64,000 nt of DNA from Oscillospiraceae bacterium (GTDB taxonomy: Bacteria; Bacillota; Clostridia; Oscillospirales; Ruminococcaceae): NCBI GenBank assembly GCA_021200775.1, contig JAJQGB010000009.1, positions 1 to 64,000 of the forward strand, written 5' to 3'. Position numbers and translations under genes: made by a program. Below are positions 8,701-15,978 of the stretch, in pieces; position 1 is the stretch's first letter, and every line of letters starts with the position of its first letter. Below the pieces are notes generated by a model. The model ran no database searches. It saw only the letters and a program-made list of their open reading frames with translations, and was not told where the DNA came from.

Positions 8701-10959
8701 GATAAATGCTCCGAGCTTACTCCTTTTACTTTGAGAGGTAAATGCCCAAGCTGTGGGTCTGCTGACATCCACCGGATGACAGCGGAGGACTATGATGCCA
8801 TCAGCTTCTGGAGGAAGCCTATTTCTGATGCCCTCGGTGGAGAAACGATACATGTAATCGACACCGAGGAGCATACGGCACAGCTTTCATATAAAGACCA
8901 GCGCAATGATACATGGAGTAAGACCGAAAAGTATGAGCTGAGATTTCAGGACTTGGTTGAAGGTAATGAAACACCTATTGATATTCTCAGTTGTACGACA
9001 ACAATGGAGGTTGGTATAGATTTAGGCTCCTTGGTTGCGGTTGGGCTTAGAAACATCCCACCGATGCGTGAGAATTATCAACAAAGAGCCGGACGTGCAG
9101 GTCGCCGCAGTTTAAGTTTGTCGACGATTGTCACTTTCTGCGAGGATGGTCCGCACGATTCGTTGTACTTTAACAATCCTGTTCCGATGCTTCGCGGCGA
9201 CCCCAGAAGACCATGGGTTGACATCAGCAGTGAAAAGCTTATCCGGCGTCACATCTGCATGGTCGCTATTCAGCATTTTCTGGCTGAAAATCATGCAAGC
9301 CTTGATGCGATTCCTGCGGCTACTTTTCTTGATGAGTATCTTGAAAGTTTCAAGAGCTATCTGGATAGCCATGATATTGATGGCAACAGTTGTCTGATTC
9401 CTGAAGGCGTTGCTTTTGATAATTCAGCTTTCAGACACGAAGTAAAATCATCATTTGACGCTCTCAAAGACAAGCGTCAGGCTCACCCTGAACTTTTCGG
9501 AGTGAGTGAAGACGGAATATCCAAAAATGCAAAGTCACTTCTGGATGCCCTTTATGAAGAAGGCATCATTCCTACTTACTCATTCCCCAAAAATGTAGTC
9601 AGCACTTATATTCAGGATCCGGACAAGGATGAACGTATTCTCCATGAAGTACAACGCGGGCTTGATGTTGCAATAGGCGAATATGCTCCGGGCAGAGCTA
9701 TTGTTGTCGACAAGCAAAACTATCAGATTGGCGGATTTTACTATCCGGGAAGTGAACGCAGGCATGGCATGTCCAAAACACCTGCACGTTCATATGCGGA
9801 AGACCCGAACTACGTCAAGCAAATGGTCTCATGCGATAAATGCGGTTGGTTTGGACTCATGGATGATGATGTCGAATGTTGTCCTTTCTGCGGAAGCGAA
9901 GTGGAAACTATGCGTGAAATGCTACGCCCCTGGGGATTTGCTCCAAGAGATGCAAGATCAAAGCCAGAAGCTCAGATATCAGAGGAGTACACCTATGTTC
10001 AACAACCGCTATACTCTACGCTACCCTCTGCCGATGAAATGAAGCTTGTTCCGGGTTGTAAAAACATCAGAATGGCATCACGAGCAAATCAGCGAGTTAT
10101 CATGCTTAACAGAGGTAAAAACGGCAAAGGCTTCATGGTATGCAAGGACTGTGGTGCCGCAATGCCCGGAGATGATGATTCCGCACTAAAAGATGTTGGC
10201 AGACCGTACAGCTCCAAATACGCAGCAGGAAAATGTCGTCACGCAAACGCCTTTAACGTCAACCTCGGTTATGATTTTGTAACGGATATGTTAGTCCTCG
10301 AATTTGAATTGGATAACGCAGTTATCGACACCCGTCGCGAAGAATATAACCCCTGGCTAATCCGAGCGGCACAGTCATTGGCGGAGGCTATTCGCTTAGT
10401 GGCAAGCAAAAAGCTTGATATTGAATTTTCAGAGCTTGTAACAGGCTACCGTCTGAGAACAGGAGCAAAGGCTTCATTTATCGACATCTATCTTTATGAC
10501 AGTCTGTCAAGCGGTGCCGGTTATTCTGTGAGTATAGCAGAATGCATTACAGAACTGCTTGACGACGTTGAAGAACTACTTGAGAGCTGTGATTGTAGCT
10601 CTGCCTGTTCAAAATGCCTGAAGCACTATAGAAATCAGCACGTTCATGGTTTACTTGACCGCTTCGCCGCACTACAGCTTCTAAAATGGGGAACTGATGG
10701 CGAAAAAGCAAAACCAATCAGTATCGGCGAGCAGATAAACATGATCACGCCTTTAGTGGATATTCTTAGACGATATGGCTGTGAAATCACCACTGGCGAC
10801 AAAATAACAGCCGTTTATCACAACTCTGCCGAGAAAAATATCGTAATTTACCCTGCTATGTGGGCTGAACCTCATGCCGAAAATACTATTTATGTAAGTG
10901 ATGTTTACATAAAGTATGCAAAGCCTTCTGCTGTGCAGAAGATTTTGGATAGTTTTTGA
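5719..10959 (+). CDS. Giant DEAH-box helicase with zinc ribbons and C-terminal DUF1998 (DruE-like)
   Basis: A 1746-residue superfamily 2 helicase. Visible motifs in order are FAHQ (about 92), Walker A GTGSGKTE (113-120), DEAH in FVIDEAHMY (about 324), ILTTASMP as motif III, VLLFSDSRQRA at the start of the second RecA lobe (about 735), and TTTMEVGIDLG then QQRAGRAGRR as motifs V/VI (about 1090-1130). Cys-x-x-Cys pairs near 536-556, 690, 992-1011, 1370-1393 and 1478 suggest several zinc ribbons. The C-terminus (about 1580-1665) has the DUF1998 signature with the cluster CDCSSACSKCLKHYRN. Size and architecture match DruE, the hallmark of Druantia anti-phage systems; DrmA/DrmB of DISARM carry the two parts separately. 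I chose the ATG at 5719 because AAGGAAGG lies 8 nt upstream. It is probably the motor of the system. Confidence 0.85.
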   Translation: MSSGANYFHKQLRTSLEDYIKSQYFGKSPILLSTLSDRLDDEGLLYRKPFIESSPAYVTIQNGIQNSSLDSWMKEYFLKLSEANLGVFSSPFAHQITALEAAVDGSDVFVSTGTGSGKTECFMWALLARLAEEARNSKASWAKRGVRAIIMYPMNALVSDQVSRLRKMLGDPENHFLKIFRETCGNEARRPQFGMYTGRTPYPGEQPSANEDKKLAKTLSQNAFPKTDSDREFHRLLEAGKIPAKADMAEFLDNLHDSKHIPNPEDAELITRFEMQQFCPDILITNYSMLEYMLMRPREQKIWDDTRKWLNKSPENKLLFVIDEAHMYRGSSGGEVALLMRRLFHKLGINRDRVQFILTTASMPNEDKSEYDAVMKFANELTASDKDAEFCYITGERETIDDNSRYDISSDILLSTSPDEFEDNDDKLIALLTFFKQLDGFDKSINSLEPLLNWMYDNLLLYRPFHELIRYCRGNAVSLDELSSGIFPDLGHDDALKAVSVLLAIAPLAKNSKGSVLFPARMHMLFRGITGVYACANANCSHSHSGGGITLGEIYLSDGNLICPECGSVVYELYNDRRCGALFFKGYIVCEGSEPHGNLYLWRYPGKIIEKDIREIHLFIPDDDFELPKSQSKNPIKPCYLDVRSGFVNFDDDSDAGKPWVRKLYYCNFSDTARPKLFTFYTCPHCNHQLSLTQLTSFSTRGNEPFFNLIKTQFQLQPPVLEKTGDPEHLPNEGRKVLLFSDSRQRAAKLARDMQRASDDSASRQLFALAISMMEAEATDISMDYMYDFICLAASQRNVQLFSDPDREKFAGDCVSALKNYTRSIRRGRKYSPTFTFGSHAPVKMKELFIQMFAGGYNTLYDSATCWIEPVDIYDAIDSLAENNVTVTEEEFLEFFNAWIMSICDTSTALGHTILDEARLEVRRLYGRYGLDKDWNFSGTIRKIMGWKSENEEEVNWKRTLNELFLHQSNSGRLYIDLSKVKARFDDSHIWYKCDKCSELTPFTLRGKCPSCGSADIHRMTAEDYDAISFWRKPISDALGGETIHVIDTEEHTAQLSYKDQRNDTWSKTEKYELRFQDLVEGNETPIDILSCTTTMEVGIDLGSLVAVGLRNIPPMRENYQQRAGRAGRRSLSLSTIVTFCEDGPHDSLYFNNPVPMLRGDPRRPWVDISSEKLIRRHICMVAIQHFLAENHASLDAIPAATFLDEYLESFKSYLDSHDIDGNSCLIPEGVAFDNSAFRHEVKSSFDALKDKRQAHPELFGVSEDGISKNAKSLLDALYEEGIIPTYSFPKNVVSTYIQDPDKDERILHEVQRGLDVAIGEYAPGRAIVVDKQNYQIGGFYYPGSERRHGMSKTPARSYAEDPNYVKQMVSCDKCGWFGLMDDDVECCPFCGSEVETMREMLRPWGFAPRDARSKPEAQISEEYTYVQQPLYSTLPSADEMKLVPGCKNIRMASRANQRVIMLNRGKNGKGFMVCKDCGAAMPGDDDSALKDVGRPYSSKYAAGKCRHANAFNVNLGYDFVTDMLVLEFELDNAVIDTRREEYNPWLIRAAQSLAEAIRLVASKKLDIEFSELVTGYRLRTGAKASFIDIYLYDSLSSGAGYSVSIAECITELLDDVEELLESCDCSSACSKCLKHYRNQHVHGLLDRFAALQLLKWGTDGEKAKPISIGEQINMITPLVDILRRYGCEITTGDKITAVYHNSAEKNIVIYPAMWAEPHAENTIYVSDVYIKYAKPSAVQKILDSF

Positions 10960-11005
10960 AAGGTTTAAACCGCTTTAGGTAAGAGCAAAAACCCTTAACG
11001 AAACG

Positions 11006-11038
11006 AAAGCGGTCAACTTTTAACGGTTGGTCGCTTTT
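11006..11038 (+). terminator. Rho-independent terminator of the helicase operon
   Basis: A 12-bp stem (AAAGCGGTCAAC pairing with GTTGGTCGCTTT, two G-T wobbles) with a short loop and a following T-rich stretch lies 46 bp after the helicase stop codon. Confidence 0.8.
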
Positions 11039-11305
11039 AAGTTTTATCTATTCTTGCAGCACGCTAATCAGAGGAAATACTTCTGCATTTTTTGATTTTG
11101 CTTCTTGCCATAAGCACCCGGCTTTGCCGCTGTGACCATTTTAATGGGAACCAAAATCAAAACTTTTCAATTTTGCAAAAATCGAGGGCATGGGAACCCG
11201 AAATCCCCATCAAGATTTGCCTGTTAGAAATAGCTCACTTTGAGTTACTGCCTGACATAGGCGTGTCTGGCTCTCACACCTTCACAAATACACAAGTTAA
11301 AAAAA
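11039..11305. other. Gene-free stretch between island and tRNA-Leu
   Basis: No credible gene is visible here. The region contains a perfect 11-bp inverted repeat, TTTTGATTTTG at 11090-11100 and its complement at 11152-11162, with a 51-bp loop. It could mark a boundary sequence or an unrecognised structured RNA; I cannot assign a role. Confidence 0.4.
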
Positions 11306-11342
11306 GGTAAGGTAGCATCCTGAACTACCTTGCCTGTTTTTT
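11306..11342 (+). terminator. Terminator-like hairpin
   Basis: GGTAAGGTAG and CTACCTTGCC form a 10-bp stem followed by a T-run (TGTTTTTTAC). No upstream gene is seen for it, so it may terminate a small unannotated transcript or read-through from the island. Confidence 0.65.
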
Positions 11343-11442
11343 ACTTATTCGATTTCTTCTTGTGCGGTCCTCGTGGTTTCGATTCGGGTCTCTTAACTGC
11401 ACCGTTTGGAAAGTAGATTTCCTCATACCTATCGAAATAAAC

Positions 11443-11484
11443 AAAAAATCCGAACCCATCACCAATCGGAAATGGGTTCGGATT
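11443..11484 (-). terminator. Minus-strand terminator-like hairpin
   Basis: AATCCGAACCCAT and its complement form a 13-bp stem; on the minus strand it is followed by a run of six T. It is a second terminator beyond the one directly behind tRNA-Leu. Confidence 0.65.
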
Positions 11485-11540
11485 GTCTCAAATTATATAC
11501 CACAAATGAAGAAGACGCCGAAATGGTGCTTGAAATATGT

Positions 11541-11574
11541 GAAGAAGCCCAGAACTTTGTTCTGGGCTTCTTTG
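11541..11574 (-). terminator. Terminator of tRNA-Leu
   Basis: A perfect 15-bp stem (GAAGAAGCCCAGAAC with GTTCTGGGCTTCTTC-type partner) around a 3-nt loop lies about 20 bp beyond the 3' end of the minus-strand tRNA-Leu. Confidence 0.8.
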
Positions 11575-11593
11575 TAGCTTGCCTTGCAAGCTG

Positions 11594-11680
11594 TGGTGCA
11601 GGTAACAGGACTTGAACCTGCATGAAAAAGTCTTCACATGGACCTGAACCATGCGCGTCTGCCAATTCCGCCATACCTGC
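11594..11680 (-). tRNA. tRNA-Leu (anticodon CAG)
   Basis: On the minus strand a complete class II tRNA folds: acceptor stem GCAGGTA/TACCTGC, the D-arm box GGCGGAATTGGCAGACGC typical of tRNA-Leu, anticodon loop TTCAGGT with anticodon CAG, a long variable arm, a T-loop GTTCAAGTC, and an encoded ACCA end (11594-11597). Its 3' end points toward the defence-like island at 1-11 kb, a common orientation for islands inserted at tRNA genes. Confidence 0.95.
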
Positions 11681-11716
11681 GTGATTTTTGCCCGGGATTT
11701 CTCCTCGGACTCAGTT

Positions 11717-11745
11717 ATTTTACCACAACCGAGCCGATTTGTAAA
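11717..11745 (-). promoter_or_regulatory. Promoter of tRNA-Leu
   Basis: On the minus strand TTTACA (11745-11740) and TAAAAT (11722-11717) are spaced by 17 bp, about 37 bp before the mature tRNA 5' end. Confidence 0.65.
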
Positions 11746-11931
11746 GAGGTATATGCACGAAAATTTTTAGTAGAATTATTTTCTCCAGGACGTTCGGCAA
11801 ATTCGCTAAAAATATCTCGCCAAAATGCTTGATTTATTGTTGAGTTTATGATAGAATATAGCTGTGACAACGTGCGAAATAATCGTCGCACGAAATAATT
11901 TTTGACAGTTTCACACTTATTTTAGTTCTCA

Positions 11932-11974
11932 GGGCTCCCCGATCTTTTTATTCGTTTTGTCAGTCGGGGAGCCC
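11932..11974. repeat. 11-bp inverted repeat upstream of HAD gene
   Basis: GGGCTCCCCGA and TCGGGGAGCCC pair perfectly around a 21-nt T-rich loop, 70 bp before the HAD start. It may be an attenuator hairpin or a relic of the dispersed GGGGAGCC repeat family seen elsewhere in this window. Confidence 0.5.
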
Positions 11975-12044
11975 GCCTCTTTATGTTGCAATTCCCACCA
12001 AAATGTGGTATAATAGTTGCAAAAGTACCGAAAGGCTTGATAGA

Positions 12045-12680
12045 ATGATAAAAGCTGTTCTTTTTGATTTGGACGGAACGCTTTGGGACGCTTCCGCAAG
12101 CGTCGCTGAAAGCTTTAATATAGCACTCGCAAGACTGGATTTGGACAGAAGAATCACTCAGGACGAGATGATGCACGAGATGGGGAAGACTCTTGAAGAA
12201 ATTGCGCATGTCTATTTCGACTGCATCGACCCGGAGCGTGCTGTCGGTATAATGCGCTACTGTACGGCGTATGAGAATTCCTACATCGAAACCCACGGCG
12301 GAAATCTCTACGACGGTCTTCGGGAGACTTTGGAGAAGCTCAGGAGTATGGGCTTGATGGTCGCCTGCGTCTCGAACTGCCAGTCGGGCTATATCGAGGC
12401 TTTTCTGAAGTATCACGAGCTCGGCGATTTGTTTGATGATAAGGAGTGCTGGGGCGACACAGGTAAGCTGAAAGCCGACAATATCTCAATAGTAGCAAAA
12501 AGAAACGGGCTGAAGCCCGAAGAATGTATATATGTCGGCGACACAATGGGGGACTATAACTCCGCAATGCAAGCCGGTACCCACTTTGTGCATAGTGCAT
12601 ATGGGTATGGGAGTGTGCCGGATGGGACGGAAAGGATCTCCGCCATAACCGAGCTTCCCGAAAAAATAAAAAAATTTTGA
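12045..12680 (+). CDS. HAD-superfamily phosphatase
   Basis: A 211-residue haloacid-dehalogenase-like hydrolase. The catalytic motif I is DLDGT (about residues 7-11), motif II is VACVSNCQ with the conserved Ser, a Lys follows in the TGKLKADN segment, and motif IV is GDTMGD. An alpha-helical cap insertion between motifs I and II makes it a phosphoglycolate-phosphatase-like (subclass I) enzyme, probably cytosolic and acting on a small phosphorylated metabolite. I chose the ATG at 12045, since a longer reading frame from 12003 would add a peptide with no conservation and GAAAGG lies properly before 12045. It is a single gene facing the serpin gene in the same direction; the substrate cannot be told from sequence. 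Confidence 0.85.
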   Translation: MIKAVLFDLDGTLWDASASVAESFNIALARLDLDRRITQDEMMHEMGKTLEEIAHVYFDCIDPERAVGIMRYCTAYENSYIETHGGNLYDGLRETLEKLRSMGLMVACVSNCQSGYIEAFLKYHELGDLFDDKECWGDTGKLKADNISIVAKRNGLKPEECIYVGDTMGDYNSAMQAGTHFVHSAYGYGSVPDGTERISAITELPEKIKKF

Positions 12681-12747
12681 AATAACGCAATAATTTCTCC
12701 CTCAAATTTGTATTACTTATAGAAATACTCTAAAAGGAGAGATTACC

Positions 12748-14016
12748 ATGAAAAGACTTATTGCTTTACTTACTGCGGCGGTTCTGGGCGCAACAATGCT
12801 CTGCGGGTGTGGAAGCACTGCGGAGGATGACATCAATCCGGTTGATACAATGCCATCTGCGACAGAGGCGACCACCGAAGCCACAACTACCGTTCCCGTC
12901 GACATCGACTACAGTGGTCTTGAAGCCGATGAGGTCGTGCAGAAATTCGCCTTCAATATCTTCTCAGAAGTAGTGGAAGGCGGAGAGAACAGCGTATTCT
13001 CGCCACTTTCGGCTTACTACGCTTTGGGAATGTTGTCGCTCGGTGCGACCGATGAATCGGCTGAAGAGCTACAGGGACTTCTTGGAATGACCGCCGAGGA
13101 AGCGGCGGCGTGGTGCTCCGAAATCATGCAGGAATATGTGGTGTTGTCGGACGATTCCACGACAGTTTTAAGCGTCTCGAACGGTGTCTTTATAGACGAC
13201 AGGATGGAGCTTGCTGACGGAAGCGACGTAGCGTTTACAAATCTCGAGAAATACTACGAAGCCGAGTGCAAGACCATGCGCCTTTCGACCGATGCGGCTC
13301 GGGAATACATCAACAGCTGGATTTCCGACAGCACCGACGGGCTGATTCCCGAATTTTTCAGCGAAAATCTTGACGACCAGACGGCGATGGTGCTCGTTAA
13401 TGCGCTTCTTCTGGACGCCGAGTGGGCGAAGCCTTTTGACTTCTACGGAAGCTACTACACGACCGACTTCACCACTTCTTCCGGCGAAGTTATTAAAGTC
13501 GAGTACTTCGGCGACGAGAGAAATTACGACTACATCAAGTACGACGGCGTGACCGGAATTATCATGGATTACGCCGACGGCAGGCTGAAGTTTGTAGCTC
13601 TCATGCCGGATGACGGCGATATTGACGGCTTTGTCAGCAACCTGACCGCAGAGCGGTTCAACGAGTTTCTCAGTAACGTTCAGAACGGCTTGTGCAACAT
13701 GCACATTCCGAGATATAAGATTGAATCGGACATGGAGCTCGACGAAGCTTTGACGGCTCTTGGGCTGGGTGCAGTTTATTCCGGAGGCTTTGACAACTTC
13801 GGCGAGGGAATCTCACTTAGCAAGACTATTCAAAAAGCAGTTATAGAAGTTGACGTCTGGGGAACCAAGGCGGCGGCTGTCACGGCGGAGGTAATGGTCG
13901 GTGCGGCGGAAACCTATCCCGAGGTTATAAAGTTCAATCAAAGCTTCTTCTATGCTGTTTATGACAGCGAGACGGGAGTGCCACTCTTTATGGGAGTGGT
14001 CGACAATCCGAGTTAA
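12748..14016 (+). CDS. Lipoprotein serpin (serine/cysteine protease inhibitor)
   Basis: A 422-residue serpin. The N-terminus is a lipoprotein signal ending in the lipobox LCGC, followed by a Thr/Glu-rich linker (about 24-50), so it should be anchored on the outer face of the membrane. Serpin hallmarks are FSPLSAYYALGMLSLGA (about 75-92), LVNALLLDAEWAKPF and the hinge/reactive-centre region from VDVWGTKAAAVTAE to FNQSFFYAVYD near the C-terminus. The small Ala/Thr residues of the hinge are kept, so it should be inhibitory. Counting from the hinge Gly puts the scissile bond near Gly-Ala-Ala, which predicts elastase-like targets; this is inference. AAAGGAGAG lies before the ATG. Serpins of gut bacteria are thought to protect against host or microbial proteases. 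Confidence 0.93.
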   Translation: MKRLIALLTAAVLGATMLCGCGSTAEDDINPVDTMPSATEATTEATTTVPVDIDYSGLEADEVVQKFAFNIFSEVVEGGENSVFSPLSAYYALGMLSLGATDESAEELQGLLGMTAEEAAAWCSEIMQEYVVLSDDSTTVLSVSNGVFIDDRMELADGSDVAFTNLEKYYEAECKTMRLSTDAAREYINSWISDSTDGLIPEFFSENLDDQTAMVLVNALLLDAEWAKPFDFYGSYYTTDFTTSSGEVIKVEYFGDERNYDYIKYDGVTGIIMDYADGRLKFVALMPDDGDIDGFVSNLTAERFNEFLSNVQNGLCNMHIPRYKIESDMELDEALTALGLGAVYSGGFDNFGEGISLSKTIQKAVIEVDVWGTKAAAVTAEVMVGAAETYPEVIKFNQSFFYAVYDSETGVPLFMGVVDNPS

Positions 14017-14096
14017 ACAAGGGAAAATCGGAGGTACAATTTACCGAAAAGTTGGAACGCCGTTTTCATATAATCCAAACAGAAAGGATGACGATT

Positions 14097-14714
14097 ATGA
14101 AGATAATAACCGTTAGCAGAGAATTCGGCAGTGGCGGAAGAGAGGTCGGCAAGCGACTTGCAGACGAGCTCGGATTTGCCTACTATGACAGAGAGATTAT
14201 TACGGCAATTGCCGAGAAGAGCTCTTTTGATGAGGAGTACGTCGAGAGAGCCGTTGAAGGTGGGATGAGGTTCAACTATCCGATGACCATCTCGCACACC
14301 TTCTCATATATTCCGTCGGTTTCGACTGTAACTCCGAACCTGATTTCCCATCAGCACGAGGTAATCGAGGAGCTCGCCGCAAAGGGCAACTGCGTCATCG
14401 TAGGGCGTGGTGCGGACGTGATTCTGGAGGACAAAAACCCCTTCAAGCTGTTCGTCTATGCCGAGATGAGCGACAAGGTCGCACGATGCCGTGCCCGTGC
14501 CCACGCAGGCGAAGACATGAGCGACAAGGCGCTGGAGCGCTCCATCAAGAAGATTGACAAAGATAGAGCATCGAGCCACGGCGTTCTTGCAAGATATCCC
14601 TGGGGCGACAGAAGAGGCTATAACCTCTGCCTCAACACCACCGGCATCGATGTAGCAACTGCGATTCCGCACATTGCGGCATATATTCAGAATTGGTTTG
14701 AGCATCAGAAATAA
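14097..14714 (+). CDS. Cytidylate kinase-like family protein
   Basis: A 205-residue P-loop protein that opens with IITVSREFGSGGREVGKRLA, a variant nucleotide-binding loop (GSGGREVG) typical of the cytidylate-kinase-like family common in Clostridia. A second conserved part, CVIVGRGADVIL (about 100), precedes LFVYAEMSDKVARCRAR. It differs from canonical Cmk, so the substrate nucleotide is uncertain. I chose the ATG at 14097 because AGAAAGG lies 9 nt upstream, whereas the ATG at 14088 touches that sequence. It is followed by a dispersed repeat element and a convergent gene. Confidence 0.85.
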   Translation: MKIITVSREFGSGGREVGKRLADELGFAYYDREIITAIAEKSSFDEEYVERAVEGGMRFNYPMTISHTFSYIPSVSTVTPNLISHQHEVIEELAAKGNCVIVGRGADVILEDKNPFKLFVYAEMSDKVARCRARAHAGEDMSDKALERSIKKIDKDRASSHGVLARYPWGDRRGYNLCLNTTGIDVATAIPHIAAYIQNWFEHQK

Positions 14715-14768
14715 TCGGCTTCGATGGCTGACGCCGTCTCCGCCGAGCGCCTCCCTCCCGGTCGGCGC

Positions 14769-14936
14769 ACCTCTCAGTCAGCCACTTCGTGGCTGCCAGC
14801 TCCCCTTAACAGGGGAGCCTTTTTGTCTTCTCTCGAAAGCCTTAGGAAGAGGCAATAAAAGCCTCCCCTGAGAAGGGGGACACTTCGCCTTCGGCGAAGT
14901 CGGTGGATGCGCCGTAGGCGCAGACGGAGGGGTTTC
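14769..14936. repeat. Dispersed GGGGAGCC inverted-repeat element, copy 1
   Basis: Element runs from ACCTCTCAGTCA to GAGGGGTTTC. It contains a hairpin CAGCTCCCCTTAACAGGGGAGC, a second GCCTCCCC half and a CGCCTTCGGCG-type hairpin. The right terminus overlaps the stop codon of the convergent yitT-like gene. Other copies lie at 20430, 32394, 33372, 40392 and 51265. Confidence 0.85.
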
Positions 14937-15810
14937 AGTTCCAGTTATCTCCCCCATGCAACTTATACCCTTCCCCATAAACCTCATTTGCCGTAGTCAC
15001 AATCGTGAACGACTTATCGTCTTCGGCTTTTACTATTTTCAGGGCTTTCGACATGACCGACTTCTTGACTACGCAGATGATGACGCGCTTCTGGTGCTGG
15101 GAGTAGGCGCCACTGCCTTCTAATAGGGTGACGCCGACGTCGAGCTCTTCCATGAGACGTGAGGTGATTTTGTCAGAGAAGTCGCTTATTACGATTAAAA
15201 GCTTCGCCTCGTTGGTGCCGTTTAAGATTAAGTTTGTGACGACCGAGGAGATGATTATGCAGAGAGCCGCATAGAGACCCTTGTCGATGTTGCCGGTGGT
15301 GATGATTGCGAGGAGAACTACCGCACCGTCAACCATCAGGAAGAGCGAGCCGCCGGAAATGGCGGTGAATTTTTTGCTGAGAAGCTTCACGATGATGTCG
15401 GTGCCGCCGGTGGTGGCGCCCTGCATCATGACGAGCTGAAGTCCTATTGCCATCAGGCATCCGCCTGCAACACAGCATAAAAGCGGGTCCTCAGTCAATG
15501 GACCGAGCGGTTCTAAGATGTTCATAGCAACTGAGGAAAGCACAACCGAGAATACGGTGGAGCTTAAAAACTTCGCCCCGAACTTCCAGATTCCGACTGC
15601 AAGAATAGGGATGTTTAAGATTAGCACGACTGTACCGGTCTGCACCGACGGTATAAAGTGCCCGATAATCATCGCAATACCGGTAAACCCTCCCGGCACA
15701 ATTTCGTTCGGGTCTAAGAATAAGCTGACCGACACCGCATAAATAATCGAGCCGATTGCAATCAGGGTGTATTGATAGATGTAAGTGGAGATTTTTTTCT
15801 TTTGATTCAT
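14935..15810 (-). CDS. YitT family membrane protein (DUF161-DUF2179)
   Basis: A 291-residue protein with about five hydrophobic membrane helices in the first two thirds (including LIAIGSIIYAVSVSLFLDP and the typical PGGFTGIA loop after the first helix) and a soluble C-terminal DUF2179 domain (VISDFSDKITSRLMEELDVGVT, then KRVIICVVKKS). This matches the YitT family of Firmicutes membrane proteins of unknown transport function. I use the ATG at 15810, since AGAAAGG is 8 nt upstream. Its stop codon TGA is formed by the terminus of repeat copy 1. Confidence 0.9.
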   Translation of the reverse strand: MNQKKKISTYIYQYTLIAIGSIIYAVSVSLFLDPNEIVPGGFTGIAMIIGHFIPSVQTGTVVLILNIPILAVGIWKFGAKFLSSTVFSVVLSSVAMNILEPLGPLTEDPLLCCVAGGCLMAIGLQLVMMQGATTGGTDIIVKLLSKKFTAISGGSLFLMVDGAVVLLAIITTGNIDKGLYAALCIIISSVVTNLILNGTNEAKLLIVISDFSDKITSRLMEELDVGVTLLEGSGAYSQHQKRVIICVVKKSVMSKALKIVKAEDDKSFTIVTTANEVYGEGYKLHGGDNWN

Positions 15811-15831
15811 GGGGATTGCCTTTCTTAGAAA

Positions 15832-15853
15832 TGTACAATGTACAATGTACAAT
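15832..15853. repeat. ATGTACA short tandem repeat (family B)
   Basis: Three tandem units of ATGTACA lie between the divergent yitT-like and CotH genes, followed by a CGCCTTCGGCG hairpin. The same heptamer forms the ends of the larger element at 41719-41863. Confidence 0.7.
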
Positions 15854-15895
15854 AGTGGAGTCGCCTTCGGCGACCAAACGGAGCATAAAAAACAG

Positions 15896-15924
15896 TTGCA
15901 AACCGTCACAATATAAGCTATAAT
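15896..15924 (+). promoter_or_regulatory. Promoter of CotH-domain gene
   Basis: TTGCAA (15896-15901) and a perfect TATAAT (15919-15924) with a 17-bp spacer precede the CotH gene start by 55 bp. Confidence 0.75.
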
Positions 15925-15978
15925 AGTGTAAAGCGCATGTGTGATTTGCGTTAAGAAATCTGCCGGGAGGTACCTCAT

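Noticed and set aside
11211-11260. GTTAGAAATAGC-like string resembling part of a Cas9 tracrRNA
   Set aside because: Only the short core is similar, there is no anti-repeat, no following stem series, and no cas9 in the window.
11092-11310. A 72-codon open frame after the island
   Set aside because: No ribosome site, odd composition, and it overlaps an inverted repeat and terminator region.
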